From: an uncultured Ruminococcus sp.
GTDB lineage: Bacteria > Bacillota > Clostridia > Lachnospirales > Lachnospiraceae
NCBI GenBank assembly: GCA_900066355.1
Contig: FMEL01000010.1
Location: forward strand, 1-64,000
Direction: 5' to 3'
DNA: 64,000 nt
In this document: positions 8,165-15,506 of the stretch, piece after piece
Layout: each line of letters opens with the position of its first letter
How positions within the stretch are numbered: the first letter of the stretch is position 1
Notes under the pieces: generated by a model
The model's database searches: none
What the model was told of the DNA's origin: nothing
What the model saw: the letters and a program-made list of their open reading frames with translations, nothing else
Translations under genes and position numbers: made by a program

Positions 8165-8557
8165 TTATCGTTTAGAGAACTGAGGTGCTCTACGAGCTGC
8201 TTTGAGACCGTATTTCTTACGTTCTTTCATACGTGGGTCACGAGTAAGGAATCCAGCAGCTTTAAGAACTGGTCTGTATTCAGCGTCTGCTTCAAGAAGG
8301 GCTCTTGCAACACCATGTCTGATGGCACCAGCCTGTCCTGTATATCCGCCGCCTGTTACATTAACAAGAACGTCAAATTTGCCTTCTGTCTCTGTTGCAG
8401 CGAATGGCTGACGAACGATAACTTTCAGAGTCTCTAATCCGAAGTATTCGTCGATGTCTCTTTTATTAATTGTGATTTTGCCTGTACCAGGTGTAAGGTA
8501 AACTCTTGCGATTGATTTTTTTCTTCTTCCTGTTCCGTAGAATTTTGCGCTAGCCAA
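8165..8557 (-). CDS. rpsI: 30S ribosomal protein S9
   Basis: A 130-residue protein of normal S9 length, part of the small-subunit head near the P-site tRNA anticodon. The N-terminal GTGRRKKSIARVYLTPGTG and the C-terminal basic tail ending in FSKR, which reaches the P site, are diagnostic. It lies 16 nt downstream of rplM in the conserved bacterial rplM-rpsI operon and ends at a strong terminator. Confidence 0.98.
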   Translation of the reverse strand: MASAKFYGTGRRKKSIARVYLTPGTGKITINKRDIDEYFGLETLKVIVRQPFAATETEGKFDVLVNVTGGGYTGQAGAIRHGVARALLEADAEYRPVLKAAGFLTRDPRMKERKKYGLKAARRAPQFSKR

Positions 8558-8573
8558 TGTCTCCTACCTCCTA

Positions 8574-9002
8574 TTAAAATGTTAAGGTTTCCGGTTTCTG
8601 AGCTTCATGTTTGTGCTCCGGTCCGGCATAAACGAAAAGTTTCTTGTACATGGTTCTTCCCAGAGGTCCTTTTGGAAGCATACCTTTAACTGCCAGCTCA
8701 ACAACCTTTTCCGGTTTCTTAGCCATCATTTCTTTTAATGTGGTCTCTTTCATTCCACCAACATAATCGGAGTGATGATAGTAAATCTTCTGATCCATTT
8801 TCTTACCAGTAACTTTTACTTTGTCAGCGTTAACAATGATTACATAATCACCTGTATCAACGTGTGGTGTAAACTGAGGTTTATTCTTTCCTCTTAAAAC
8901 GCTAGCAACACCAGATGCCAGACGGCCCAGTGTACAGCCTTCAGCGTCAACTACATACCATTTTCTTTCGATTTTATCTGGATTAGCCATATAAGTCTGC
9001 AT
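8574..9002 (-). CDS. rplM: 50S ribosomal protein L13
   Basis: A 142-residue early-assembly protein of the large subunit. It is recognised by KIERKWYVVDAEGCTLGRLAS, the central GDYVIIVNADKVKVTGKK block, and MLPKGPLGRTMYKKLFVYAG. SD AGGAGGT lies just upstream of the ATG at 9002. It is first in the rplM-rpsI operon, behind a strong promoter and a ~175-nt leader. Confidence 0.98.
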   Translation of the reverse strand: MQTYMANPDKIERKWYVVDAEGCTLGRLASGVASVLRGKNKPQFTPHVDTGDYVIIVNADKVKVTGKKMDQKIYYHHSDYVGGMKETTLKEMMAKKPEKVVELAVKGMLPKGPLGRTMYKKLFVYAGPEHKHEAQKPETLTF

Positions 9003-9178
9003 GGTTTTACCTCCTGTTATTTATCAACGATAGTTTGTTTAATCACGGTCTCCCGCAATATCATGTATAAAATTTCCTGGTGAACAGTGCAAATCTATAT
9101 ACTGCGGAAATGTCCGAAACCGCTGATAAAAACACCTTTGCCGGGGCTTTGGCTTAAGTGTTATCGCACTATGTCACA
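9003..9178 (-). promoter_or_regulatory. Long rplM leader (possible L13 autoregulatory leader)
   Basis: From the predicted start near 9178 to the rplM ATG the transcript has about 175 untranslated bases. Firmicutes rplM operons often carry an L13-leader RNA that binds the protein product. Local stems can be drawn (for example around the GCGGTTTCGG...CCGCAG segment), but I cannot confirm a match to the known consensus by eye. Confidence 0.45.
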
Positions 9179-9185
9179 TTGGGTT

Positions 9186-9214
9186 ATTTTACTATAATGC
9201 CCTTTGCATGTCAA
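9186..9214 (-). promoter_or_regulatory. Promoter of rplM-rpsI
   Basis: Minus-strand TTGACA (9209-9214), a 17-bp spacer and TAAAAT (9186-9191): a near-consensus sigma-A promoter, as expected for ribosomal protein genes. Confidence 0.8.
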
Positions 9215-9337
9215 CAGTTATTTCCGATTTTTTTACATTTTTTTTACACCGTAAAACAGTTGTATTGTTTATCCCGAAAAACAGTTATAATATATCTATT
9301 ATCATAGAAGAAAATATTTTACAGCGGAGGATATGCC

Positions 9338-9901
9338 ATGTCCAGTATTACCAAAAAAGCTCTTATGGAGTCCCTGAAAAAACTTATGCTCCAGAAACCT
9401 TTAAACAAAATCACGATCAACGACCTGACCACCGACTGCGGAATCAGCCGCATGGCCTTTTATTATCATTTCAGGGACATCTATGATCTCGTAGAGTGGG
9501 CATGTCTGGAAGAATCCACCAAAGCCCTGCAAGGTAAAAAAACATACGAAACATGGCAGGAAGGACTTTTGCAGATTTTTGAAGCAGTCTACGAAAACAA
9601 ACCCTTCATTATAAATGCCTATCATGCTGTAAGCCGTGAGCAGATTGAAAACTATCTTTTCCAGCTCACACATGATCTTATTATGGATGTTGTACTGGAG
9701 CAGTCAAAAGAAACTGCGCTTTCCGACGCACAGAAAAATTTTATCGCTGATTTTTATAAATACAGTTTTGTCGGGATCATGCTCGACTGGATCCGCCAGG
9801 GCATGAAAGATGATTACACTTCCATCTGCGACAATATGTGCATCACCATTCAGGGAAATATTACAAATTCTATCAAAAACTTTACAAATGTATCCAAATG
9901 A
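9338..9901 (+). CDS. TetR/AcrR-family transcriptional regulator
   Basis: A 187-residue regulator. The N-terminal ~60 residues form a TetR helix-turn-helix (LNKITINDLTTDCGISRMAFYYHFRDIYDLVEW). The rest is the divergent ligand/dimer domain of the DhaS-like type. SD GGAGG lies 8 nt before the ATG. It is 117 bp upstream of, and in line with, the oleate hydratase gene, so it is the natural candidate for controlling it, perhaps in response to unsaturated fatty acids (inference). Three AACAGTT repeats lie in or near its promoter region. Confidence 0.88.
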   Translation: MSSITKKALMESLKKLMLQKPLNKITINDLTTDCGISRMAFYYHFRDIYDLVEWACLEESTKALQGKKTYETWQEGLLQIFEAVYENKPFIINAYHAVSREQIENYLFQLTHDLIMDVVLEQSKETALSDAQKNFIADFYKYSFVGIMLDWIRQGMKDDYTSICDNMCITIQGNITNSIKNFTNVSK

Positions 9902-9933
9902 TAAGATTTTGCTCATCCGGCATTTTTTGTCAA

Positions 9934-9962
9934 TTGAATTGAACGGCAAATGGCAATACTAT
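9934..9962 (+). promoter_or_regulatory. Probable promoter of the oleate hydratase gene
   Basis: TTGAAT (9934-9939), a 17-bp spacer and TACTAT (9957-9962), about 55 nt before the start codon. The -35 region overlaps an imperfect AATTGAATTG symmetry that could be part of an operator. Confidence 0.4.
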
Positions 9963-10018
9963 AGGAGACAGAAACAGCGTAACAGATCATCATAAATAAA
10001 TGAAAGGTGGTTTTTTAT

Positions 10019-11995
10019 ATGTCCAAAAAAAGTCTAAAACTTGGTGTTGCCCTTGCAGCCGGAGCAGGTGCTGCCGCCGTCCTCGCCAAAAATTCCAAAT
10101 GTAATCCAGCCACTTCAAAGGCCCCAAGCAAATCAGCTTCATCAAAAAATTCTGTAAACTCCGACTACCGCAACACAGAACGCGGCAAGTACGAAAAAAA
10201 CAGCAAAGGTATCTATTATACAAACGGAAACTACGAAGCATTCGCCCGCCCGGAAAAACCGGAAGGTGTTGACAACAAACATGCATACATCGTAGGAAGC
10301 GGACTTGCTTCTCTCGCTGCTGCCTGCTTCCTTGTCCGTGATGCTCAGATGCCCGGTTCCCACATCCACATTCTGGAAGCTATGGATATTGCCGGCGGCG
10401 CCTGCGACGGAATCTTTGATCCGACACGCGGTTACGTCATGAGAGGCGGCCGTGAGATGGAAAACCATTTTGAATGCCTCTGGGATCTGTTCCGCAGCAT
10501 TCCTTCAATCGAAACACCGGACGTTTCCGTACTGGATGAATATTACTGGCTGAACAAACATGACCCGAACTATTCACTCTGTCGTGCAACAGTAAATCGT
10601 GGTAAGGATGCTCATACAGACGGTAAATTCAATTTGAGCCAGAAAGGCTGCATGGAAATCATGAAGCTCTTTATGACGAAAGACGAAGACCTTTATGACA
10701 AAACCATCGAAGATGTTTTCGACGATGAAGTATTCAACTCCACCTTCTGGCTGTACTGGCGAACCATGTTTGCATTCGAAAACTGGCACAGTGCCCTGGA
10801 AATGAAGCTTTATTTCCAGCGTTTCATCCACCACATTGCAGGACTTCCGGATTTCAGCGCCCTGAAATTCACCAAATACAATCAGTATGAATCCCTGATT
10901 CTTCCGATGCAGAAATATCTGGAAGCCGCAGGTGTGGACTTCCAGTTCAATACCGAAGTCACCAACGTTATCTTCGAATTCAAAGAAGACAAAAAGATTG
11001 CAACTGCAATTGAATGCAAAGTAAACGGCATCGAAAAAGGCATTGTCCTTACTGAAAATGACCTCGTATTTGTAACAAACGGAAGCTGTACAGAGGGTAC
11101 GATCTACGGTGATCAGAACCATGCACCAAATGGTGATGCAGAAGTCCGTACAAGCGGCTGCTGGTCACTCTGGAAAAACATCGCAGCACAGGATCCGTCC
11201 TTCGGACATCCGGAAAAATTCTGCTCCGATATCAGCAAAACCAACTGGGAATCTGCAACCATTACCACACTGGACGACAAGATCATTCCTTATATCACTG
11301 ATATCTGCAAACGTGATCCACGCACCGGCAAAGTTGTTACCGGCGGCATCGTAAGCTGTCAGGATTCCAGATGGCTTTTAAGCTGGACGATCAACCGCCA
11401 GGGACAGTTCAAAGATCAGGACAAAGACAAAGTCTGCGTATGGGTTTACGGACTGTTTACAGATGTACCTGGTGATTATATTAAGAAACCGATGAAAGAC
11501 TGTACCGGTAAAGAGATCACCGAAGAATGGCTTTACCACCTCGGTGTGCCGGAAGAGCAGATTGAGGAGCTTGCAGAAAACAGTGCTGTATGCGTTCCTA
11601 CCATGATGCCTTATATCACTGCATTCTTCATGCCAAGAGCAAAAGGTGACCGCCCGGACGTTATACCGGATGGCTGCGTAAACTTCGCATTCCTCGGTCA
11701 GTTCGCAGATACTCCACGTGACACAGTCTTCACCACAGAATACTCTGTCAGAACCGCTATGGAAGCCGTTTATGGACTTCTCGGTGTGGACCGTGGTGTA
11801 CCGGAAGTATGGGGAAGCGTTTACGATATCCGCGAACTTCTAAGCAGCAGCGTCAAGCTGATGGACGGCAAATCACCTCTGGAAATTGATTTTCCAGGAG
11901 CAGGCCTTATCAAAAAACCTCTGCTTCACTTTATCAAAGGAACAGTGATTGAAAAAGTGCTCAGGGATTATGATGTACTGAAAGACGGAATGTGA
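10019..11995 (+). CDS. ohyA: Oleate hydratase (myosin-cross-reactive antigen family)
   Basis: An FAD-containing enzyme of 658 residues that adds water to the cis-9 double bond of oleate and related unsaturated fatty acids, giving 10-hydroxy acids and protecting the cell from them. Seen: a dinucleotide-binding loop IVGSGLASLAAACFLVRDA near residue 90 with the acidic LEAMD strand, MRGGREMENHFECLWDL (the region of the catalytic Glu), and LVFVTNGSCTEGTIYGD. The start ATG at 10019 follows GAAAGGTGG; an upstream GTG at 10007 lies within that ribosome binding site. Residues ~7-24 are an alanine/glycine-rich hydrophobic segment with KK before it, which may touch the membrane and is absent from many homologues. 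A bidirectional terminator follows. Confidence 0.96.
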   Translation: MSKKSLKLGVALAAGAGAAAVLAKNSKCNPATSKAPSKSASSKNSVNSDYRNTERGKYEKNSKGIYYTNGNYEAFARPEKPEGVDNKHAYIVGSGLASLAAACFLVRDAQMPGSHIHILEAMDIAGGACDGIFDPTRGYVMRGGREMENHFECLWDLFRSIPSIETPDVSVLDEYYWLNKHDPNYSLCRATVNRGKDAHTDGKFNLSQKGCMEIMKLFMTKDEDLYDKTIEDVFDDEVFNSTFWLYWRTMFAFENWHSALEMKLYFQRFIHHIAGLPDFSALKFTKYNQYESLILPMQKYLEAAGVDFQFNTEVTNVIFEFKEDKKIATAIECKVNGIEKGIVLTENDLVFVTNGSCTEGTIYGDQNHAPNGDAEVRTSGCWSLWKNIAAQDPSFGHPEKFCSDISKTNWESATITTLDDKIIPYITDICKRDPRTGKVVTGGIVSCQDSRWLLSWTINRQGQFKDQDKDKVCVWVYGLFTDVPGDYIKKPMKDCTGKEITEEWLYHLGVPEEQIEELAENSAVCVPTMMPYITAFFMPRAKGDRPDVIPDGCVNFAFLGQFADTPRDTVFTTEYSVRTAMEAVYGLLGVDRGVPEVWGSVYDIRELLSSSVKLMDGKSPLEIDFPGAGLIKKPLLHFIKGTVIEKVLRDYDVLKDGM

Positions 11996-12093
11996 TTATC
12001 AAAAAACAGAAAATGTACAATATTTCTATAATATGTGCTACTGTATCTGAGAATCAGATATGATATCTTAAGAATGCACACATATTCAAGAAA

Positions 12094-12133
12094 ACACCGG
12101 AACAGATTTCATAACCTGCTCCGGTGTTTTTCT
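12094..12133. terminator. Bidirectional terminator between ohyA and the secreted protein gene
   Basis: ACACCGGAACAG pairs with CTGCTCCGGTGT (one mismatch) and is flanked by A and T runs on both sides, so it can serve ohyA (+) and the gene ending at 12148 (-). Confidence 0.85.
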
Positions 12134-12147
12134 TATAATATAATCAG

Positions 12148-12693
12148 TTATTTAATTTTTAATGAATAGGAGTGTTTGCCGCCTGTCCAGAATGTCTTAA
12201 TATAAATTGTCTCGCCTTTTTTCAGAGAGATCTTTGCATAACGGGTATGAAGATCAGAAGCTGCTTTAATCTTTCTGCCTTTTGTGTAGGTATTGTACCA
12301 TGCCTTTGAGCAAATATTCAAAACAGAGGATTTTCCACCGTTAGTTTTGACTCTCTGCATGCTTCTTCCATATTTGGTATTCTTGTAAATGTATACAGAT
12401 CCAAGATGTCTTTCAGACGGAGTGTAACCTTTCAGCTTACGGAAATCACTGAATGTCAGAGTATATTTTCCTTTCTTCGGTGCAGTAAAGCGAATGTAAT
12501 CGTCTTTATTCATCTTTGTCTTACTTAATACTCTGTAGGTTCCTTTTTTCTTAATGTTTACAGCTTTATTTGGATTTTTGTTAGCTGTCACGGTTCTGGC
12601 AGCCTGTACCGGAACCTGAAATGGTCCAGATAACATTGTCACCGCTGTAAGGACAATTAAGAGTGCACATAATAGTTTCTTTGCCTTTTTCAT
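12148..12693 (-). CDS. Secreted protein of unknown function
   Basis: A 181-residue protein that I cannot assign. It begins MKKAKKLLCALLIVLTAVTML and reaches VQAA, a clear Sec signal peptide with an AxA-type cleavage site near residue 32. The mature part is basic and rich in Lys, Tyr, Thr and Gly, with DDYIRFTAPKKGKYTLTFSDF and KKGETIYIKTFWTGGKHSY. These beta-type segments recall the carbohydrate- or collagen-binding-like pre-peptidase C-terminal domain, a weak resemblance. The start at 12693 is set by AGGAGG 7 nt upstream; the longer frame to 12774 has no such signal. Confidence 0.7.
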   Translation of the reverse strand: MKKAKKLLCALLIVLTAVTMLSGPFQVPVQAARTVTANKNPNKAVNIKKKGTYRVLSKTKMNKDDYIRFTAPKKGKYTLTFSDFRKLKGYTPSERHLGSVYIYKNTKYGRSMQRVKTNGGKSSVLNICSKAWYNTYTKGRKIKAASDLHTRYAKISLKKGETIYIKTFWTGGKHSYSLKIK

Positions 12694-12830
12694 CACATAT
12701 CCTCCTGAATATTTTGATAAAAAAATTTTACCATATAGGACGGTGCAAGTCCAGTATTTATCACGAAAATTCACTAAAAAAAGTTTCGATTTTTTTTAAT
12801 ATATATACACTCTGTCAATTTGCAGATTAA

Positions 12831-13361
12831 TTATCGAATATTCTCCGGATATTCCACACCTTCCGGCAATGGCTGCCATTCGTTCAGCCCAAGGCTCTGC
12901 TTGAACTTAGCCTGTTCAAGTGTCAGCTTCGGAAGATCATCTTTCAGATATTCCATCAACTCATCAATTCCCTCACGTGTTACGTTGTTGACTTCAAAAA
13001 TCCGCTCACATCCCATGTTCTCCATCCACTGTCGTACCATCGGAAGATTGGCATGAGGAGAATCCACCTTTGTGATGATTCCGATCAGCGGTCTCAGAAG
13101 AAAGTTTCTGCTGCCATCACTGAACAGGTTAAAAGGCTCGTTTGCCGCCTGCACGATTGCAATGACATCGGCCTCAAAAGAAAAGCACGCAAGTCCCACA
13201 CTGAAATGCTTGGACTCCGCGTATTCACCCGGAGAATCGATCGTATCTTCTTTTGTATTTGTATACTGAGTCTTGTGGTAGTGCAGCTCTTCTCCCTTCA
13301 GTGCCTGTGTCAGAGAAGTCTTGCCCGCCTCACTTCGTCCCATTAAAAAGATTTTTTTCAT
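12831..13361 (-). CDS. eutP: EutP/PduV-type small GTPase of microcompartment clusters
   Basis: A 176-residue Ras-like P-loop protein. All G motifs are visible: GRSEAGKTSL (G1, residues 7-16), DSPGEYAE (G3, Asp-x-Pro-Gly), and TKVDSPHAN (G4, TKxD). EutP/PduV proteins accompany bacterial microcompartment operons; EutP is reported to have acetate-kinase-like activity and PduV to bind shells. The start ATG at 13361 matches the family start MKKIFLMG. The longer frame to 13409 would run into the upstream gene. It is last of three tightly spaced genes (19-nt gap). No ethanolamine or propanediol enzymes are in the window. Confidence 0.9.
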   Translation of the reverse strand: MKKIFLMGRSEAGKTSLTQALKGEELHYHKTQYTNTKEDTIDSPGEYAESKHFSVGLACFSFEADVIAIVQAANEPFNLFSDGSRNFLLRPLIGIITKVDSPHANLPMVRQWMENMGCERIFEVNNVTREGIDELMEYLKDDLPKLTLEQAKFKQSLGLNEWQPLPEGVEYPENIR

Positions 13362-13380
13362 TCTGTCATCCTGTCCTGTT

Positions 13381-13812
13381 TCAGCTTCTGTGGATCTCAC
13401 AGACATCAAAATGTAGTTCGTCGCGGAAAAATCTCACAACTTCTTCGACTGCTGTCATTACCTGAGAGAACCCGCCTGTTATGATCAGTGCTCCGCTGAA
13501 ACGATCCATAAATCCAACTTCAACATGTGCAGCCTTTACCGCCACATCCGTCGCAACCACAATGGCCTCCCACGGTGTCACACGCATGATCCCGATAGTT
13601 TCTCCTCTGTGGTCTTCGCCTTCATGTACTCCGATATGAAGCGCCAGATTCTCATAAACAGAACCATCCGATGGAGTGAATACATGTGCAAAGTCAAGGG
13701 ATTTACCCGGAACCCGTACCCGTGTCAGTCGAAGTTTCTTTCCTTTAAGATTTTCATAGTCGTCATGAAACAGTCTCTCGAGAAGTTCCTCTCTCGTTAT
13801 ACGTTCTTCCAT
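13381..13812 (-). CDS. EutS/PduU-like microcompartment shell protein with N-terminal extension
   Basis: A 143-residue protein with a circularly permuted BMC fold. The C-terminal ~95 residues follow the EutS pattern: HVFTPSDGSVYENLALHIG, TIGIMRVTPWEAIVVATDVAVKAAHVEVGFMDRFSGALIITGGFSQVMTAVE (split here by function: the TPWEAIVVATD helix and the GxLIITG strand). It differs from its neighbour by a charged N-terminal extension of ~40 residues (MEERITREELLERLFHDDY) and a longer HEGEDHRGE loop. SD AGGAAG precedes the ATG at 13812. It lies 10 nt after the canonical EutS gene, so this pair probably arose by duplication and may form a mixed or specialised hexamer. Confidence 0.85.
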   Translation of the reverse strand: MEERITREELLERLFHDDYENLKGKKLRLTRVRVPGKSLDFAHVFTPSDGSVYENLALHIGVHEGEDHRGETIGIMRVTPWEAIVVATDVAVKAAHVEVGFMDRFSGALIITGGFSQVMTAVEEVVRFFRDELHFDVCEIHRS

Positions 13813-13822
13813 GCTGTACTTC

Positions 13823-14188
13823 CTATCTCTTCGTGATGTCACAGACTACATATCCCAGCGTATCACGGAAATACTCCACAACTTCTGTCATCGCAGACAT
13901 GACATCGGAAATCTCTCCCGTAATAATCATGGTTCCTGTAAAACGGTCTGCAAATCCAAGATAAACGTTACCGCTCTTTACTGCAATATCTGACGCGATA
14001 ACCGCTGATTCTGACGGTGTCATATTCATGATCCCGATTGCAGATGAACCATAATCCACCTGCGGATTCAGTCCGAGTTTCTGATATATGATCGGAGCCG
14101 GGCCGCCCATTACATGCGCAAAGGTAATTTCCTTACCTGCTACCGTCTCCTGTACGATTCTGATCTTATCGCTATGTTCACTTGCCAT
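13823..14188 (-). CDS. eutS: EutS-like microcompartment shell protein
   Basis: A 121-residue hexamer-forming BMC shell protein of the EutS/PduU (circularly permuted) subfamily, close to the normal length. Seen: AGKEITFAHVMGGPAPIIYQKLG, GIMNMTPSESAVIASDIAVK and the FTGTMIITGEISDVMSAM strand-helix. It is first in the eutS-eutS-like-eutP trio. SD GAGGAG lies 8 nt before the ATG. Without the other shell proteins and a vertex protein it cannot make a compartment, so either it serves a compartment encoded elsewhere or it works alone. Confidence 0.9.
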   Translation of the reverse strand: MASEHSDKIRIVQETVAGKEITFAHVMGGPAPIIYQKLGLNPQVDYGSSAIGIMNMTPSESAVIASDIAVKSGNVYLGFADRFTGTMIITGEISDVMSAMTEVVEYFRDTLGYVVCDITKR

Positions 14189-14350
14189 TGACAGCTCCTC
14201 ACTTTCGCTATAATGCCTTATACTAAATTGTACTATTTTGTTAATATAAAGTCAAGGTAATTTTCCTTTAAATCAGCACAAAACAACATTTCCTCAAAAT
14301 AAAATCCACATAAAACAACACTTTTTTCTTTTTATGTTTCTACAAAGCCC

Positions 14351-14389
14351 AAAAAGCAACTGTTTCAGGTGTTTGTCCAAAACAGTTGC
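14351..14389 (-). terminator. Terminator of the citrate synthase-trpS operon
   Basis: GCAACTGTT (14356-14364) pairs with AACAGTTGC (14381-14389), and the minus strand continues with TTTTTGGG. It lies 47 nt after the trpS stop. Confidence 0.85.
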
Positions 14390-14435
14390 TTAATATTGTA
14401 TCTATTATATTTCATTCATGTAGTGATATGGAATT

Positions 14436-15506
14436 TTATTTCTGGTACATGTCAGACTGGTCACTGTCAAAATAATTGATACGCATAGATGCCTTAACAT
14501 CATTCAGTGTCTCAGCTGCTTTTGCTTGTGCAACCTTGCTTCCCTCTCTCAGGATATCGAGTACATCCGGGATACGCTGTTCCCACTCTTTACGTCTTGT
14601 ACGGATCGGTGAAAGCTCTGCCTGCATAACATTATTCAGGAATTTCTTAACCTTCACATCACCAAGACCGCCTCTGCGGTAATGATCCTCGAGTTCTTCC
14701 AGGTTCTGATATTCCGGAAGGAATTCCGGGAAATATTCATCCCTGCAGAATGCTTCCAGATAAATAAATACCGGGTTGCCTTCCACACGTCCCGGATCCT
14801 GCACACGAAGATGGTTCGGATCGGTAAACATGGACATAATCTTTTTCTTAACATCGGCTTCTTCATCAGAAAGGTAGATACAGTTGCCGAGAGATTTACT
14901 CATTTTAGCTTTGCCGTCGATACCAGGCAGACGGAAGCATGCTTTATTGGACGGAAGCACGATCTTCGGATCGGTCAGTGTCTCACCGTAAACAGTATTG
15001 AATTTGTGTACAATTTCTTTGCACTGCTCAATCATCGGCATCTGATCCTCGCCAACCGGTACATGTGTTGCACGGAAAGCGGTGATGTCTGCTGCCTGGC
15101 TGATCGGGTAACAGAAAAATCCAACAGGAATGCTGGCTTCAAAATTTCTCATCTGAATCTCGGATTTTACGGTAGGGTTACGCTGTACACGTGCCACTGT
15201 AACAAGATTCATATAATAAAATGTAAGCTCTGTCAGTTCCGGTACCATGGACTGGATAAAAATCGTAGATTTCGCCGGATCGATTCCGCATGCCAGATAA
15301 TCCAGTGCAACCTGAATGATATTCTGACGTACTTTCTCCGGGTGCTCTGCATTGTCTGTCAATGCCTGTGCATCTGCGATCATAATATAAACTTCATCGT
15401 AATCACCGGAGTTCTGAAGTTTCACACGTTCCTTCAGTGATCCTACGTAATGTCCTACATGAAGTCTTCCTGTAGGACGATCCCCTGTTAAAATTACCTG
15501 TTTCAT
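14436..15506 (-). CDS. trpS: Tryptophanyl-tRNA synthetase
   Basis: A class I aminoacyl-tRNA synthetase of 356 residues that charges tRNA-Trp. The HIGH-type motif is PTGRLHVGHYVGS (residues ~11-23) and the KMSKS loop is AKMSKSLGN (residues ~203-211), with the usual VPVGEDQ upstream. It starts directly after the citrate synthase stop (TAA then ATG with no gap), and its ribosome binding site GAGGAGAAGG lies inside the last citrate synthase codons, so translation is probably coupled. No T-box leader is present, as the gene has no leader of its own. The N-terminus GDRPTGRL, rather than GIQPTG, marks a divergent clostridial TrpRS type. Confidence 0.95.
   Translation of the reverse strand: MKQVILTGDRPTGRLHVGHYVGSLKERVKLQNSGDYDEVYIMIADAQALTDNAEHPEKVRQNIIQVALDYLACGIDPAKSTIFIQSMVPELTELTFYYMNLVTVARVQRNPTVKSEIQMRNFEASIPVGFFCYPISQAADITAFRATHVPVGEDQMPMIEQCKEIVHKFNTVYGETLTDPKIVLPSNKACFRLPGIDGKAKMSKSLGNCIYLSDEEADVKKKIMSMFTDPNHLRVQDPGRVEGNPVFIYLEAFCRDEYFPEFLPEYQNLEELEDHYRRGGLGDVKVKKFLNNVMQAELSPIRTRRKEWEQRIPDVLDILREGSKVAQAKAAETLNDVKASMRINYFDSDQSDMYQK

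Noticed and set aside
12831..14188. Complete ethanolamine or propanediol microcompartment operon
   Set aside because: Only shell-type and EutP genes are present; neighbours are unrelated.
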